Assembly: GCA_036397995.1 (NCBI GenBank)
Contig: DASWHX010000169.1
Location: 1 to 28,196, forward strand
Reading direction: 5' to 3'
DNA: 28,196 nt
Source of the DNA: DASWHX01 sp036397995
GTDB lineage: Bacteria; Bacteroidota; Bacteroidia; Cytophagales; Cyclobacteriaceae
The translations under genes and the position numbers were made by a program. Shown here piece after piece: positions 8,681 to 14,982 of the stretch; position 1 is the stretch's first letter; each line of letters starts with the position of its first letter. The notes beneath the pieces are model-generated. The model searched no databases. It was given only the letters and a program-made list of their open reading frames with translations, and was not told where the DNA came from.

Positions 8681-9480
8681 GCGATTCTGCAATATCATAC
8701 TCCGTCCCTACTGTAGCTGAAATGGCCGCCAAAAGAGAGGTTCCGGAAATTTTATTCTGGGTAGGCTGTTCAGGATCGTTTGATGACCGTTCCAAAAAAA
8801 TTACGATTGCGCTTATAAAAATACTGAATCATGCAGGGATTAAATTCGCGGTGTTAGGCGCTGAAGAAAGTTGCACAGGGGATCCAGCACGGAGAGCAGG
8901 CAATGAATTTCTATTTCAAATGCAGGCAATGAACAATATCCGGATTCTAAATGGATACAATATTAAGAAAATTGTAACCGCATGCCCGCACTGTTTCAAT
9001 ACCCTGAAAAATGAATATCCTGAATTGGGAGGAAACTACGAAGTTGTTCATCATTCTCAATTCATTCAACAATTAATTGATGAAGGTAAACTAAAGATGA
9101 AGGAGGACGGAGAATTCAAGGGTAGCAAAATTACCTACCATGATTCCTGCTTTTTAGGACGCGCGAATAATGTATACGAAGCTCCACGAAAAGTATTGGA
9201 AGCATTGGATGCTGATTTAATTGAAATGAAACGTTGCAAAACAAAGGGATTGTGTTGCGGTGCCGGTGGTGCGCAAATGTTTAAAGATGCAGAACCCGGA
9301 AAGAAAGAAGTAAACACCGAGCGCACGGAAGAAGCTTTGGAAACTGGTGCCAAAGTAATTGCGTCGGCATGCCCGTTTTGTATGACCATGCTCTCCGATG
9401 GTGTCAAAACCCGGGAAAAAGAAAATGAAATAAAAATTCTGGATTTAGCGGAACTTATTTCCGGCAATCTGAATTTATAA
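8677..9480 (+). CDS. CCG-domain (HdrB-like) Fe-S protein
   Basis: 267 residues, with two tandem cysteine-rich (CCG, PF02754-type) domains as in heterodisulfide reductase subunit B, glycolate oxidase GlcF and LutA. First module: Cys31 (WVGCSG), Cys66 (ESCTGDP), Cys103/Cys106 (ACPHC). Second module: Cys158 (HDSCFLGR), Cys187, the CCG at 193-195 (GLCCGAGG) and Cys232/Cys235 (ACPFC). Such modules hold noncubane or extra 4Fe-4S clusters at the catalytic centre of thiol/disulfide or 2-hydroxyacid redox enzymes. There is no signal peptide, so it should sit on the cytoplasmic face, docked on the membrane partner encoded just upstream, whose stop overlaps this start (ATGA). Substrate unknown. Confidence 0.9.
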   Translation: MSDSAISYSVPTVAEMAAKREVPEILFWVGCSGSFDDRSKKITIALIKILNHAGIKFAVLGAEESCTGDPARRAGNEFLFQMQAMNNIRILNGYNIKKIVTACPHCFNTLKNEYPELGGNYEVVHHSQFIQQLIDEGKLKMKEDGEFKGSKITYHDSCFLGRANNVYEAPRKVLEALDADLIEMKRCKTKGLCCGAGGAQMFKDAEPGKKEVNTERTEEALETGAKVIASACPFCMTMLSDGVKTREKENEIKILDLAELISGNLNL

Positions 9481-9483
9481 AAG

Positions 9484-9490
9484 AAAGGAG
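9484..9490 (+). promoter_or_regulatory. Strong Shine-Dalgarno site (AAAGGAG)
   Basis: AAAGGAG lies 6 bases before the ATG at 9497. It stands out because most starts in this window have no Shine-Dalgarno match, and it fixes the start of the third operon gene. Confidence 0.6.
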
Positions 9491-9496
9491 ACTACT

Positions 9497-9997
9497 ATGT
9501 TTGTTGATTTTGAAAATTTGCCTGGTGACGCGAAGATTTGGATTTATGCCGGTAATAAACGTTTCACCGGAAATCAAAGAGAATGGATGTCCGAAGCTCT
9601 GCAGGAATTTCTTGAAAAATGGACCTCACATGGCAATGATTTAAAAAGCGGGTTCAAGGTGCTTTATGATCAAATTCTGGTAATTGGTCTTGATGAAAAT
9701 GCTGCGGATGCAAGTGGTTGTTCCATCGATGCTTCAGTTCATTTCATTAAGGAAATTGGAGAGCACCTGGAAGTCAATTTTTTTAATCGAAACCTGGTTC
9801 CGTTTCTCCATATAAATAACTTAACCCTGGTGAACCTCAATAGCCTGAAAACTAAAATTGCCAACGGAGAAATTACCGGAGAAAGTACAATTTTCAACAC
9901 CCTGTTAGCAAAAAAGAGCGATTTGAATCAAAGCGTAATCCCATTGAAAGACAGCTGGCTAAATCGTTACCTGAAAAACGAGGAAATCTCAACCTAG
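9497..9997 (+). CDS. Conserved small protein of unknown function (third gene of the Fe-S operon)
   Basis: 166 residues, soluble, with no signal peptide or membrane segment. From memory, Bacteroidota relatives are often labelled 'ABC transporter ATPase', but no Walker A, Walker B or signature motif is visible, so I do not accept that name. Recognisable blocks are WIYAGNKRFTGNQREWMSEA near the start, a central FKVLYDQILVIGLDE and DASGCSIDASVHFIKEIG with a single cysteine. It begins 16 bases after the CCG protein, behind an unusually strong ribosome binding site, and is probably co-transcribed; a chaperone or accessory role for the redox pair is only a guess. Confidence 0.8.
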   Translation: MFVDFENLPGDAKIWIYAGNKRFTGNQREWMSEALQEFLEKWTSHGNDLKSGFKVLYDQILVIGLDENAADASGCSIDASVHFIKEIGEHLEVNFFNRNLVPFLHINNLTLVNLNSLKTKIANGEITGESTIFNTLLAKKSDLNQSVIPLKDSWLNRYLKNEEIST

Positions 9998-10049
9998 GTT
10001 GGCGGAATTTTTGCTCTGGTGGCAGCGAACATTCATCGCCAGATATGTG

Positions 10050-10057
10050 TAGATTTG
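10050..10057 (+). promoter_or_regulatory. -7 element (TAGATTTG) of the PorE-like gene
   Basis: Exact TAnnTTTG match ending 5 bases before the ATG at 10063. No TTTG is found at the usual -33 spacing (the nearest, 10010-10013, is 36 bases away). If used, the mRNA would be leaderless, and the upstream in-frame ATG at 10045 could not be used. Confidence 0.45.
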
Positions 10058-10062
10058 TATCA

Positions 10063-12123
10063 ATGAAGAATTTGGTGAAAATCATTCTTATTGCCGCTTT
10101 TATCACGGGCGCAAGCTTATCTTTTGGACAGAGCAAGGCGTTAAAGAAAGGGGTGAAGAAAATCACTAAGGGAGAATACGACCTGGCTATTTCTCAATTC
10201 CAAAAATATACAGACAGCCGCGAACTTGGTGGTGAGGCTAATTTTTATTTAGGCGAATGCTACCGGCTTTCAAACCGGGTTCATCAGGCTGAAGATTATT
10301 ACAAGAAGGCTATCGAGCGTGGCTACCGCGCGGAAGAGGTTTATTTTTATTATGCCTTCGCGCTCAAAATGAATCGCAAGTATAAAGATGCCCAGATTCA
10401 GCTGGAAAGATTTTTGAATGTTGCTGAGAATAAAGAACTCATCAAGCATGCAAATGTGGAACTGGATAACCTGGCAAAGATTGATGAAATTTTGAATAAG
10501 AAAACTTACTATACGGTCGCTTCCCTTGAAGATCTGAATACTGAGAACGCAGAGTATAGTCCCGTATATCAGGATGGATTTCTATACTTCACCAGCAATC
10601 GAGGTGTTGATAAGATATACAAAGCTACCGGCACCGGTTTTACAGATCTTTTTCGTGTATCAACACAGGGAGCCAATGTAGAGATTCGTTCGCTTGAAAA
10701 TCTGGGCGAAGAAATTAATCTCTTCAATGTAAATGAAGGTTCTGTAACATTTACTCCTGATGGCCGTACGATGGTTTTCGCAAGAGGAAATTCCGGGAAG
10801 CGTAAAGGTTCTGAAAATGTGGATCTATTTATTACACGATTCAGAAATCGTGAATGGTCCGATGCAAGGCCGATAAATATTAATGACAACGGTGCCTGGG
10901 ATTCTACACCGGCGTTTAGTGCAAATGGCAGAATTCTCTACTTTGCTTCCGACAGAAAAGGAGGCTATGGCGGAGTTGACCTGTACGCTGCAACTATTGA
11001 TCGTACCGGTAGATTTACCCGGGTTAGAAATCTTGGCCCGGAGGTAAATACGCCTGGCAATGAAATGTTCCCCTACGTGGCTGATGATGGTAATTTATAC
11101 TTCGCTTCAGATGGTCATCCCGGAATCGGGGGCCTTGACCTATTCGTAGCCAGGCGAGTGAATGGGCAAACCACCATCGAGAATCTGGGTGTTCCTATGA
11201 ATTCCAGCGCTGATGACTTTGGTCTTTACCTCTTCAAAATTGATCGCGGATTCTTCAGCAGCAGCAGAGACGGTGGAAAGGGTGATGACGATATTTACAC
11301 ATTCCTGAATGATGATCCTAATCTTAAAATTGTGAATTACTTCCTTACCGGAGTTACTAAAAGTCGTGACCAGGAAGGAAATGAAAAAATACTCCCCAAT
11401 GTAGCTGTAAAACTACTCCGGGATGAAAGACTTGACACTCAGGAAATGGATGAAATGGTTACAGGTAATGATGGTAAGTTCAATTTTAGAATTTATCCGC
11501 ATGAGAATTATATCCTGGTTGGCGAAAAACCTCCAACAGATGTGCGCTACTTCACTACAAGACTCAGCTACACAACAATAGGCAAGGGAGTACCACAGGA
11601 AGAATTGAAAGAACTGGTAACCAATATTACTTTGGATACAACGCTAGTGCTTGACCAAATCGTAATTGACAAGGCTATTGTTCTGGAAAACATTTACTAT
11701 AATTTTGGAAGCGCTGATATCCGGCCTGATGCCGCCCAGGAACTTGATAAGCTTGTAAATATCCTTCTTGACAATCCTGAGATTGCCATTGAGCTCAGTT
11801 CACATACCGATAGTGTTGACACAGAGCAATACAACCTGCGACTAAGTTCTAATCGCGCCAAGGCTGCCGTAGATTATATTATAAGGCAGGGTATTAGTAA
11901 GGATAGGATTATTGCCAAGGGGTATGGGGAATCCAGACCTATTGCGGCTAATACAAACCCTGATGGCAGCGATAATGAAGAAGGTCGCCAAAAAAACCGG
12001 AGGACGGAGTTCAAAGTAATCCGCATTGATCAAATTCAAAGCCGCCAGGAAGAGCTCTTCGATGAAGATCGCTTTTTTCAGGAAGAAGGAAGCGGAGCGA
12101 AAAAGCAGGGGCAGGGCAACTGA
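10063..12123 (+). CDS. PorE-like TPR / beta-propeller / CRD / OmpA envelope protein
   Basis: 686 residues from the ATG at 10063; an in-frame ATG at 10045 would spoil the signal peptide (MKNLVKIILIAAFITGASLSFGQ). Domain order: TPR-like helices (about 27-145), PD40/WD40-like propeller repeats (about 165-415, with recurring VDLYAATI, LDLFVARR and DDDIYTFL strands), a carboxypeptidase-regulatory-like fold (about 425-500) and a C-terminal OmpA peptidoglycan-binding domain (about 544-655: YYNFGSADIRPDA, LSSHTDS, NLRLSSNRA). This is the architecture of PorE, which anchors the type IX secretion/gliding machinery to peptidoglycan. P. gingivalis PorE is a lipoprotein; here the signal peptide has no lipobox cysteine, so it is probably soluble periplasmic. 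Bacteroidota carry several such paralogs, so a T9SS role is likely but unproven. Confidence 0.88.
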   Translation: MKNLVKIILIAAFITGASLSFGQSKALKKGVKKITKGEYDLAISQFQKYTDSRELGGEANFYLGECYRLSNRVHQAEDYYKKAIERGYRAEEVYFYYAFALKMNRKYKDAQIQLERFLNVAENKELIKHANVELDNLAKIDEILNKKTYYTVASLEDLNTENAEYSPVYQDGFLYFTSNRGVDKIYKATGTGFTDLFRVSTQGANVEIRSLENLGEEINLFNVNEGSVTFTPDGRTMVFARGNSGKRKGSENVDLFITRFRNREWSDARPININDNGAWDSTPAFSANGRILYFASDRKGGYGGVDLYAATIDRTGRFTRVRNLGPEVNTPGNEMFPYVADDGNLYFASDGHPGIGGLDLFVARRVNGQTTIENLGVPMNSSADDFGLYLFKIDRGFFSSSRDGGKGDDDIYTFLNDDPNLKIVNYFLTGVTKSRDQEGNEKILPNVAVKLLRDERLDTQEMDEMVTGNDGKFNFRIYPHENYILVGEKPPTDVRYFTTRLSYTTIGKGVPQEELKELVTNITLDTTLVLDQIVIDKAIVLENIYYNFGSADIRPDAAQELDKLVNILLDNPEIAIELSSHTDSVDTEQYNLRLSSNRAKAAVDYIIRQGISKDRIIAKGYGESRPIAANTNPDGSDNEEGRQKNRRTEFKVIRIDQIQSRQEELFDEDRFFQEEGSGAKKQGQGN

Positions 12124-12160
12124 AGTTTCCTAAGTTTGAGTCGATAGTAGCCTTCTGTTA

Positions 12161-12190
12161 TTTTACAAGCAGTATCGCTCTTTTGTAAAA
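12161..12190. repeat. Inverted repeat downstream of the PorE-like gene
   Basis: TTTTACAA (12161-12168) and TTGTAAAA (12183-12190) are perfect 8-base arms around a 14-base loop, 38 bases after the PorE-like stop. AT-rich and without a T-run, so a weak terminator at best. Confidence 0.3.
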
Positions 12191-12215
12191 CCCTTAATTG
12201 AAGCCTTGCCGATTG

Positions 12216-12234
12216 CTTAATTTATAAAATTAAG
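12216..12234. repeat. Tight palindrome CTTAATTT-ATA-AAATTAAG
   Basis: Perfect 8-base arms with a 3-base loop in the convergent gap between the PorE-like gene and the asparaginase gene, just before the coding relic at 12243. It could be a weak bidirectional terminator or the leftover operator of the lost gene. Confidence 0.4.
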
Positions 12235-12242
12235 GAAACAAA

Positions 12243-12311
12243 ATGACTCAAGACATCCATTGGGAACAGCGGTATTCCAATTTTCTTCAAACGAGTGATA
12301 CAAATAAATGA
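12243..12311 (+). pseudogene. Relic of a nucleotidyltransferase substrate-binding (HI0074/HEPN-like) gene
   Basis: An ATG opens a 22-codon frame, MTQDIHWEQRYSNF..., that ends in TGA at 12309. Its first half resembles the N-terminus of Bacteroidota minimal-nucleotidyltransferase partner proteins, which typically begin M-x-(E/D)-D-I-x-W-x-Q-R-F-x-N-F. A second frame then reads IQINEGAAIEVV (from about 12299), which could be the shifted continuation, and nothing further is recognisable before 12357. I infer a truncated, frameshifted remnant of an MNT/HEPN-type toxin-antitoxin component. The similarity is from memory and the fragment is short. Confidence 0.4.
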
Positions 12312-12357
12312 AGGTGCAGCCATTGAAGTCGTAAAGCTGATTATAGAAGTCAAATTC

Positions 12358-13392
12358 TCATTCTTCATCCTTATATATCATCACTTTTGCCCGGCCTTTC
12401 TCGTTAATATAACCTCTATACATCCCAGGCGTATTGAAAGTGAGCGCAAAGTTTCCTTTTCTGTCAAGAGCTATCAGACCGCCGTCACCATTTTTCCCTA
12501 CCAGTTTTTTCATCACAACTTCTTCAGCAGCATCCCTGACTGATTTTCCTGTATATCTCATTATGGCAGCAACATCATGAGCAACAACACTTCTGATAAA
12601 ATATTCACCTGCGCCGGTGCAGGAGATTCCGCAAGTAGCATTCTCCGCATAAGTGCCCGCACCAATGATCGGTGCATCGCCAATGCGACCCCATTTCTTG
12701 TTAGTAGTTCCCCCCGTGGAGGTTCCCGCAAAAATATTCCCCGATTTATCCAGCGCTACCGCCCCTACTGTACCGAATTTGGTATCCGTGAACGAATTGT
12801 GTAAACCAGTTGCTGCGTCCCGCGATTTGGCCCGCAGGAGTTGATCATATCTGTGCTGGGTGTAGAAATACGCTGAATCCGCTGTTTCCAGTCCTTGTTC
12901 AATAGCAAAGGTCTCAGCGCCTTTTCCCGACATCATCACATGTGGAGAGTTTTCCATCACCTCGATTGCAGCTAATATGGGGTTTTTTATAACTTTAATT
13001 CCGGCAACCGCACCGGCCATTCCGGTATTGCCATCCATAACCGCCGCATCCATTTCATTTTTTCCTTCTGAGGTAAATACTGCTCCTTTTCCTGCATTAA
13101 AAAGTGGCGAATCTTCCATAATTATAATAGAAGCAATTACGGCATCACGACTTGAGCCGCCGGCATCCAGTATAGCATACCCGGCATTAAGCGCTTCCTT
13201 CAGTTTTTCCCGGTATTCATTTTCCAATTCCGTTGTCATATTCTGGCGCAGGATTGTGCCCGCTCCACCATGAATTATCAGTGTAAGCGGTCCTATTGTT
13301 GAAATCTGATCCTCATTGCTATAAGGTTCCTGGCAGGAATTGTTGGTTATCATAATTGTAAAAAGTAATGCTCCAAATAATTTTTTCATCAC
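12358..13392 (-). CDS. Isoaspartyl peptidase / L-asparaginase (Ntn hydrolase), lipoprotein form
   Basis: 344 residues; hydrolyses isoaspartyl dipeptides and/or asparagine and matures by autocleavage. The start is MM (13392 or 13389). A signal peptide ends in TNNSC, so Cys20 may be lipidated, which would put the enzyme in the envelope. The mature part begins with GPLTLIIHGGAG (HGGAG 41-45), a hallmark of the plant-type asparaginase family. The cleavage site and nucleophile are at G-T208 in DTKFGTVGAVALD; the substrate-binding blocks GTSTGGTTNKKWGRIGDAP and CTGAGEYFIR follow. Length is usual for the family. It starts 8 bases after the broken prmA on the same strand and is probably transcribed with tpiA. 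Substrate preference cannot be told from sequence. Confidence 0.92.
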   Translation of the reverse strand: MMKKLFGALLFTIMITNNSCQEPYSNEDQISTIGPLTLIIHGGAGTILRQNMTTELENEYREKLKEALNAGYAILDAGGSSRDAVIASIIIMEDSPLFNAGKGAVFTSEGKNEMDAAVMDGNTGMAGAVAGIKVIKNPILAAIEVMENSPHVMMSGKGAETFAIEQGLETADSAYFYTQHRYDQLLRAKSRDAATGLHNSFTDTKFGTVGAVALDKSGNIFAGTSTGGTTNKKWGRIGDAPIIGAGTYAENATCGISCTGAGEYFIRSVVAHDVAAIMRYTGKSVRDAAEEVVMKKLVGKNGDGGLIALDRKGNFALTFNTPGMYRGYINEKGRAKVMIYKDEE

Positions 13393-13400
13393 AAAGAATT

Positions 13401-14015
13401 TTAATTACCTAAAATTAACAAAGCCCGGTTGTTTTTAACGCTTTCACCAATCTTTTTCAACCGGTATCTTCCGGCTGTTTCAGCTAAATTTTTTAGATCT
13501 TCCAAATAAAATCCACTTACCATCAATATCCCGCCGGATTTTAGATGAGCAGCATAATATTTCATTTGATCCAATAAAACCTTTTTGTTGATATTGGCCA
13601 GAATAACATCATAAGATTGATCATGCAGAGCATCGATGGAGCCATGAAAGATCCGGGCTCTGGTATCATTTACCTCAAAATTTTCACGGGTATTTTCCAT
13701 GGCCCAATCCTCAATATCAAAACAGGTAATTTTACTTGCACTAAGTTTGGATGCGATAATAGACAATATACCGGTACCACATCGGGCAAACCTCATTTCT
13801 TGTTCCAGTTTTCTTTCTCCACCTCTTCTACTTTCCACTCCAAAATTTCATTTTCATAACGGTTGAAAAATGCTTTCCAGTATTTTGCATATCAAATTCG
13901 CATATTTTGAACAGAACCCAGAAATCCTGTTTCTGTTTCCTGGAAGGACTTATGCCTGTAAAATTTCAGAGATAGCCGGTGTGCATTGTATGATGACTAC
14001 CGCATAATCAGCCAT
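13401..14015 (-). pseudogene. prmA: Broken ribosomal protein L11 methyltransferase gene
   Basis: PrmA methylates ribosomal protein L11. Here its parts are scattered over frames. From an ATG at 14015 the N-terminus reads MADYAVVII...TPAISEILQA then a stop; a shifted frame gives KSFQETETGFLGSVQNMRI then TGA; the same frame continues YAKYWKAFF..YENEILEW and VEEVEKENWNKK then TGA. Another frame then enters directly at CGTGILSIIASKL (SAM motif I) and runs intact through DIEDWAMENTRENFE and DVILANINKKVL to the stop at 13401. The central segment between ENWNKK and CGTG (the GTGHH-type block, roughly 70-80 residues) is missing. A 145-residue open frame (13401-13838) covers the intact C-terminal half but lacks the enzyme's N-domain. 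It sits 13 bases after tpiA, where prmA often lies in this phylum. Confidence 0.82.
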
Positions 14016-14028
14016 CTGGTAGAAGTAC

Positions 14029-14796
14029 TTATTCAGGAAAAGATTTGGCAATGTTTACAAACTCGATGGATTGCAGTGAAGCTCCGCCAATCAGACCGCC
14101 GTCAACATCCTGACAGGCAAAAAGCTCAGATGCATTGGAAGCTTTGCAACTGCCTCCGTACAAGATAGAAAGATCTCCCGCGATTGTCTTGCCATATTTC
14201 TGCTGCACAAACTGACGGATTGACTTATGCATTTCCTGGGCCTGACCTGAGGTTGCATTAACACCGGTGCCAATAGCCCAAATGGGTTCGTATGCGATCA
14301 CTGTCCTTCCAAAAGATTTTTCATCAAGATGAAACAAACTTTCCTCAATCTGGTTAGACACATAAGCAATGTGCTCTCCTTTATCCCGCACTCCTGATGA
14401 TTCTCCACAGCAAAATATAGGTCGTAAATCATTGGTCAAAGCCTGGTCGACTTTTCTCGCCAGCATTTCATTGGACTCAGCAAAATATTGTCGCCGTTCA
14501 CTGTGCCCCAGGATAACATATTTTGCACCGCATGAACGGATCATTGTGGCACTAATTTCTCCGGTGAAAGCACCAGATACATGTTCACTGCAATTTTGAG
14601 CCGCAAGTTGCACCCTGGAATTATTATTCATCAAATTCTTCAGCCCATACAAATGGATGGCAGGTGGCGCTAATAATACCAGCACATCATTTCTTACTTC
14701 TTCATTTACCATATTAAAAACTTCGGAAGCCAGTTTCAAACCTTCATGTAGGTCATTATTCATCTTCCAGTTTCCGGCAACTATTTTCCTTCTCAT
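14029..14796 (-). CDS. tpiA: Triosephosphate isomerase
   Basis: Interconverts dihydroxyacetone phosphate and glyceraldehyde-3-phosphate in glycolysis and gluconeogenesis; cytoplasmic dimer. 255 residues, normal length. Catalytic residues are all present: Lys11 (GNWKMN), His98 (ILGHSERR) and Glu170 (IAYEPIWAIGTG); the mobile-loop motif AIGTG and the phosphate-binding ILYGGSC and DGGLIGGASL follow. The start at 14796 (MRRKIVAGNWKMN) is the usual family start and lies 5 bases after a TATCTTTG -7 box, so the mRNA may be leaderless. First gene of a minus-strand unit tpiA-(prmA)-asparaginase. Confidence 0.97.
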   Translation of the reverse strand: MRRKIVAGNWKMNNDLHEGLKLASEVFNMVNEEVRNDVLVLLAPPAIHLYGLKNLMNNNSRVQLAAQNCSEHVSGAFTGEISATMIRSCGAKYVILGHSERRQYFAESNEMLARKVDQALTNDLRPIFCCGESSGVRDKGEHIAYVSNQIEESLFHLDEKSFGRTVIAYEPIWAIGTGVNATSGQAQEMHKSIRQFVQQKYGKTIAGDLSILYGGSCKASNASELFACQDVDGGLIGGASLQSIEFVNIAKSFPE

Positions 14797-14801
14797 CCCA
14801 G

Positions 14802-14809
14802 CAAAGATA
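14802..14809 (-). promoter_or_regulatory. -7 element (TATCTTTG) of tpiA
   Basis: On the minus strand an exact TAnnTTTG match ends 5 bases before the tpiA ATG, predicting a leaderless or near-leaderless transcript. No TTG at the usual -33 distance is seen. Confidence 0.5.
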
Positions 14810-14852
14810 AGAATTAACCAAAAAGTACCGATTATGGTTTAATTAAGTTCTT

Positions 14853-14953
14853 TATCTAAAGTGCATTCAATAAATCTCAAATTAAGGGCTTTAGATATAG
14901 CAGAATTCATAATTCTGGAGTTACTTTGCATTATTTAGAATTGATCTAAATAA
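14853..14953 (+). promoter_or_regulatory. Cluster of inverted repeats, candidate metal-regulator operators of the iron permease gene
   Basis: Between divergent tpiA and the iron permease lie three palindromic arrangements. (a) TATCTAAAG (14853-14861) and CTTTAGATA (14889-14897), perfect 9-base arms 27 bases apart. (b) CAGAATT-CAT-AATTCTG (14901-14917), perfect 7-base arms. (c) TTATTTAGA-ATTGA-TCTAAATAA (14931-14953), perfect 9-base arms with a 5-base spacer, placed between the -33 and -7 boxes. The half-site TTTAGA/TCTAAA occurs four times in 100 bases. Size and placement fit a dimeric repressor; given the gene, a DtxR/IdeR/MntR- or Fur-type iron sensor is the natural candidate (inference). 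Confidence 0.65.
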
Positions 14954-14958
14954 GTTTG
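14925..14958 (+). promoter_or_regulatory. Promoter of the iron permease gene
   Basis: TTTG (14925-14928), 22-base spacer, TAAGTTTG (14951-14958), a near-ideal Bacteroidota promoter. Its -7 box covers the TTG at 14956 that opens the longest frame, so translation should begin downstream at the ATG at 14983. The spacer is almost filled by inverted repeat (c) of the operator cluster. Confidence 0.6.
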
Positions 14959-14982
14959 GAAAAGTTGGTTAATATCCTCAAA

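Noticed and set aside
9497..9997. Naming the third Fe-S operon gene an ABC transporter ATPase
   Set aside because: No Walker A, Walker B or LSGGQ-like motif is present in the 166 residues.
13401..13838. 145-residue frame MESRRGGERKLEQEMRF... as a complete methyltransferase
   Set aside because: Its first ~18 residues are an out-of-frame reading of PrmA sequence; real PrmA homology begins at CGTG and the N-terminal part lies upstream in other frames, so I treat the whole as a pseudogene.
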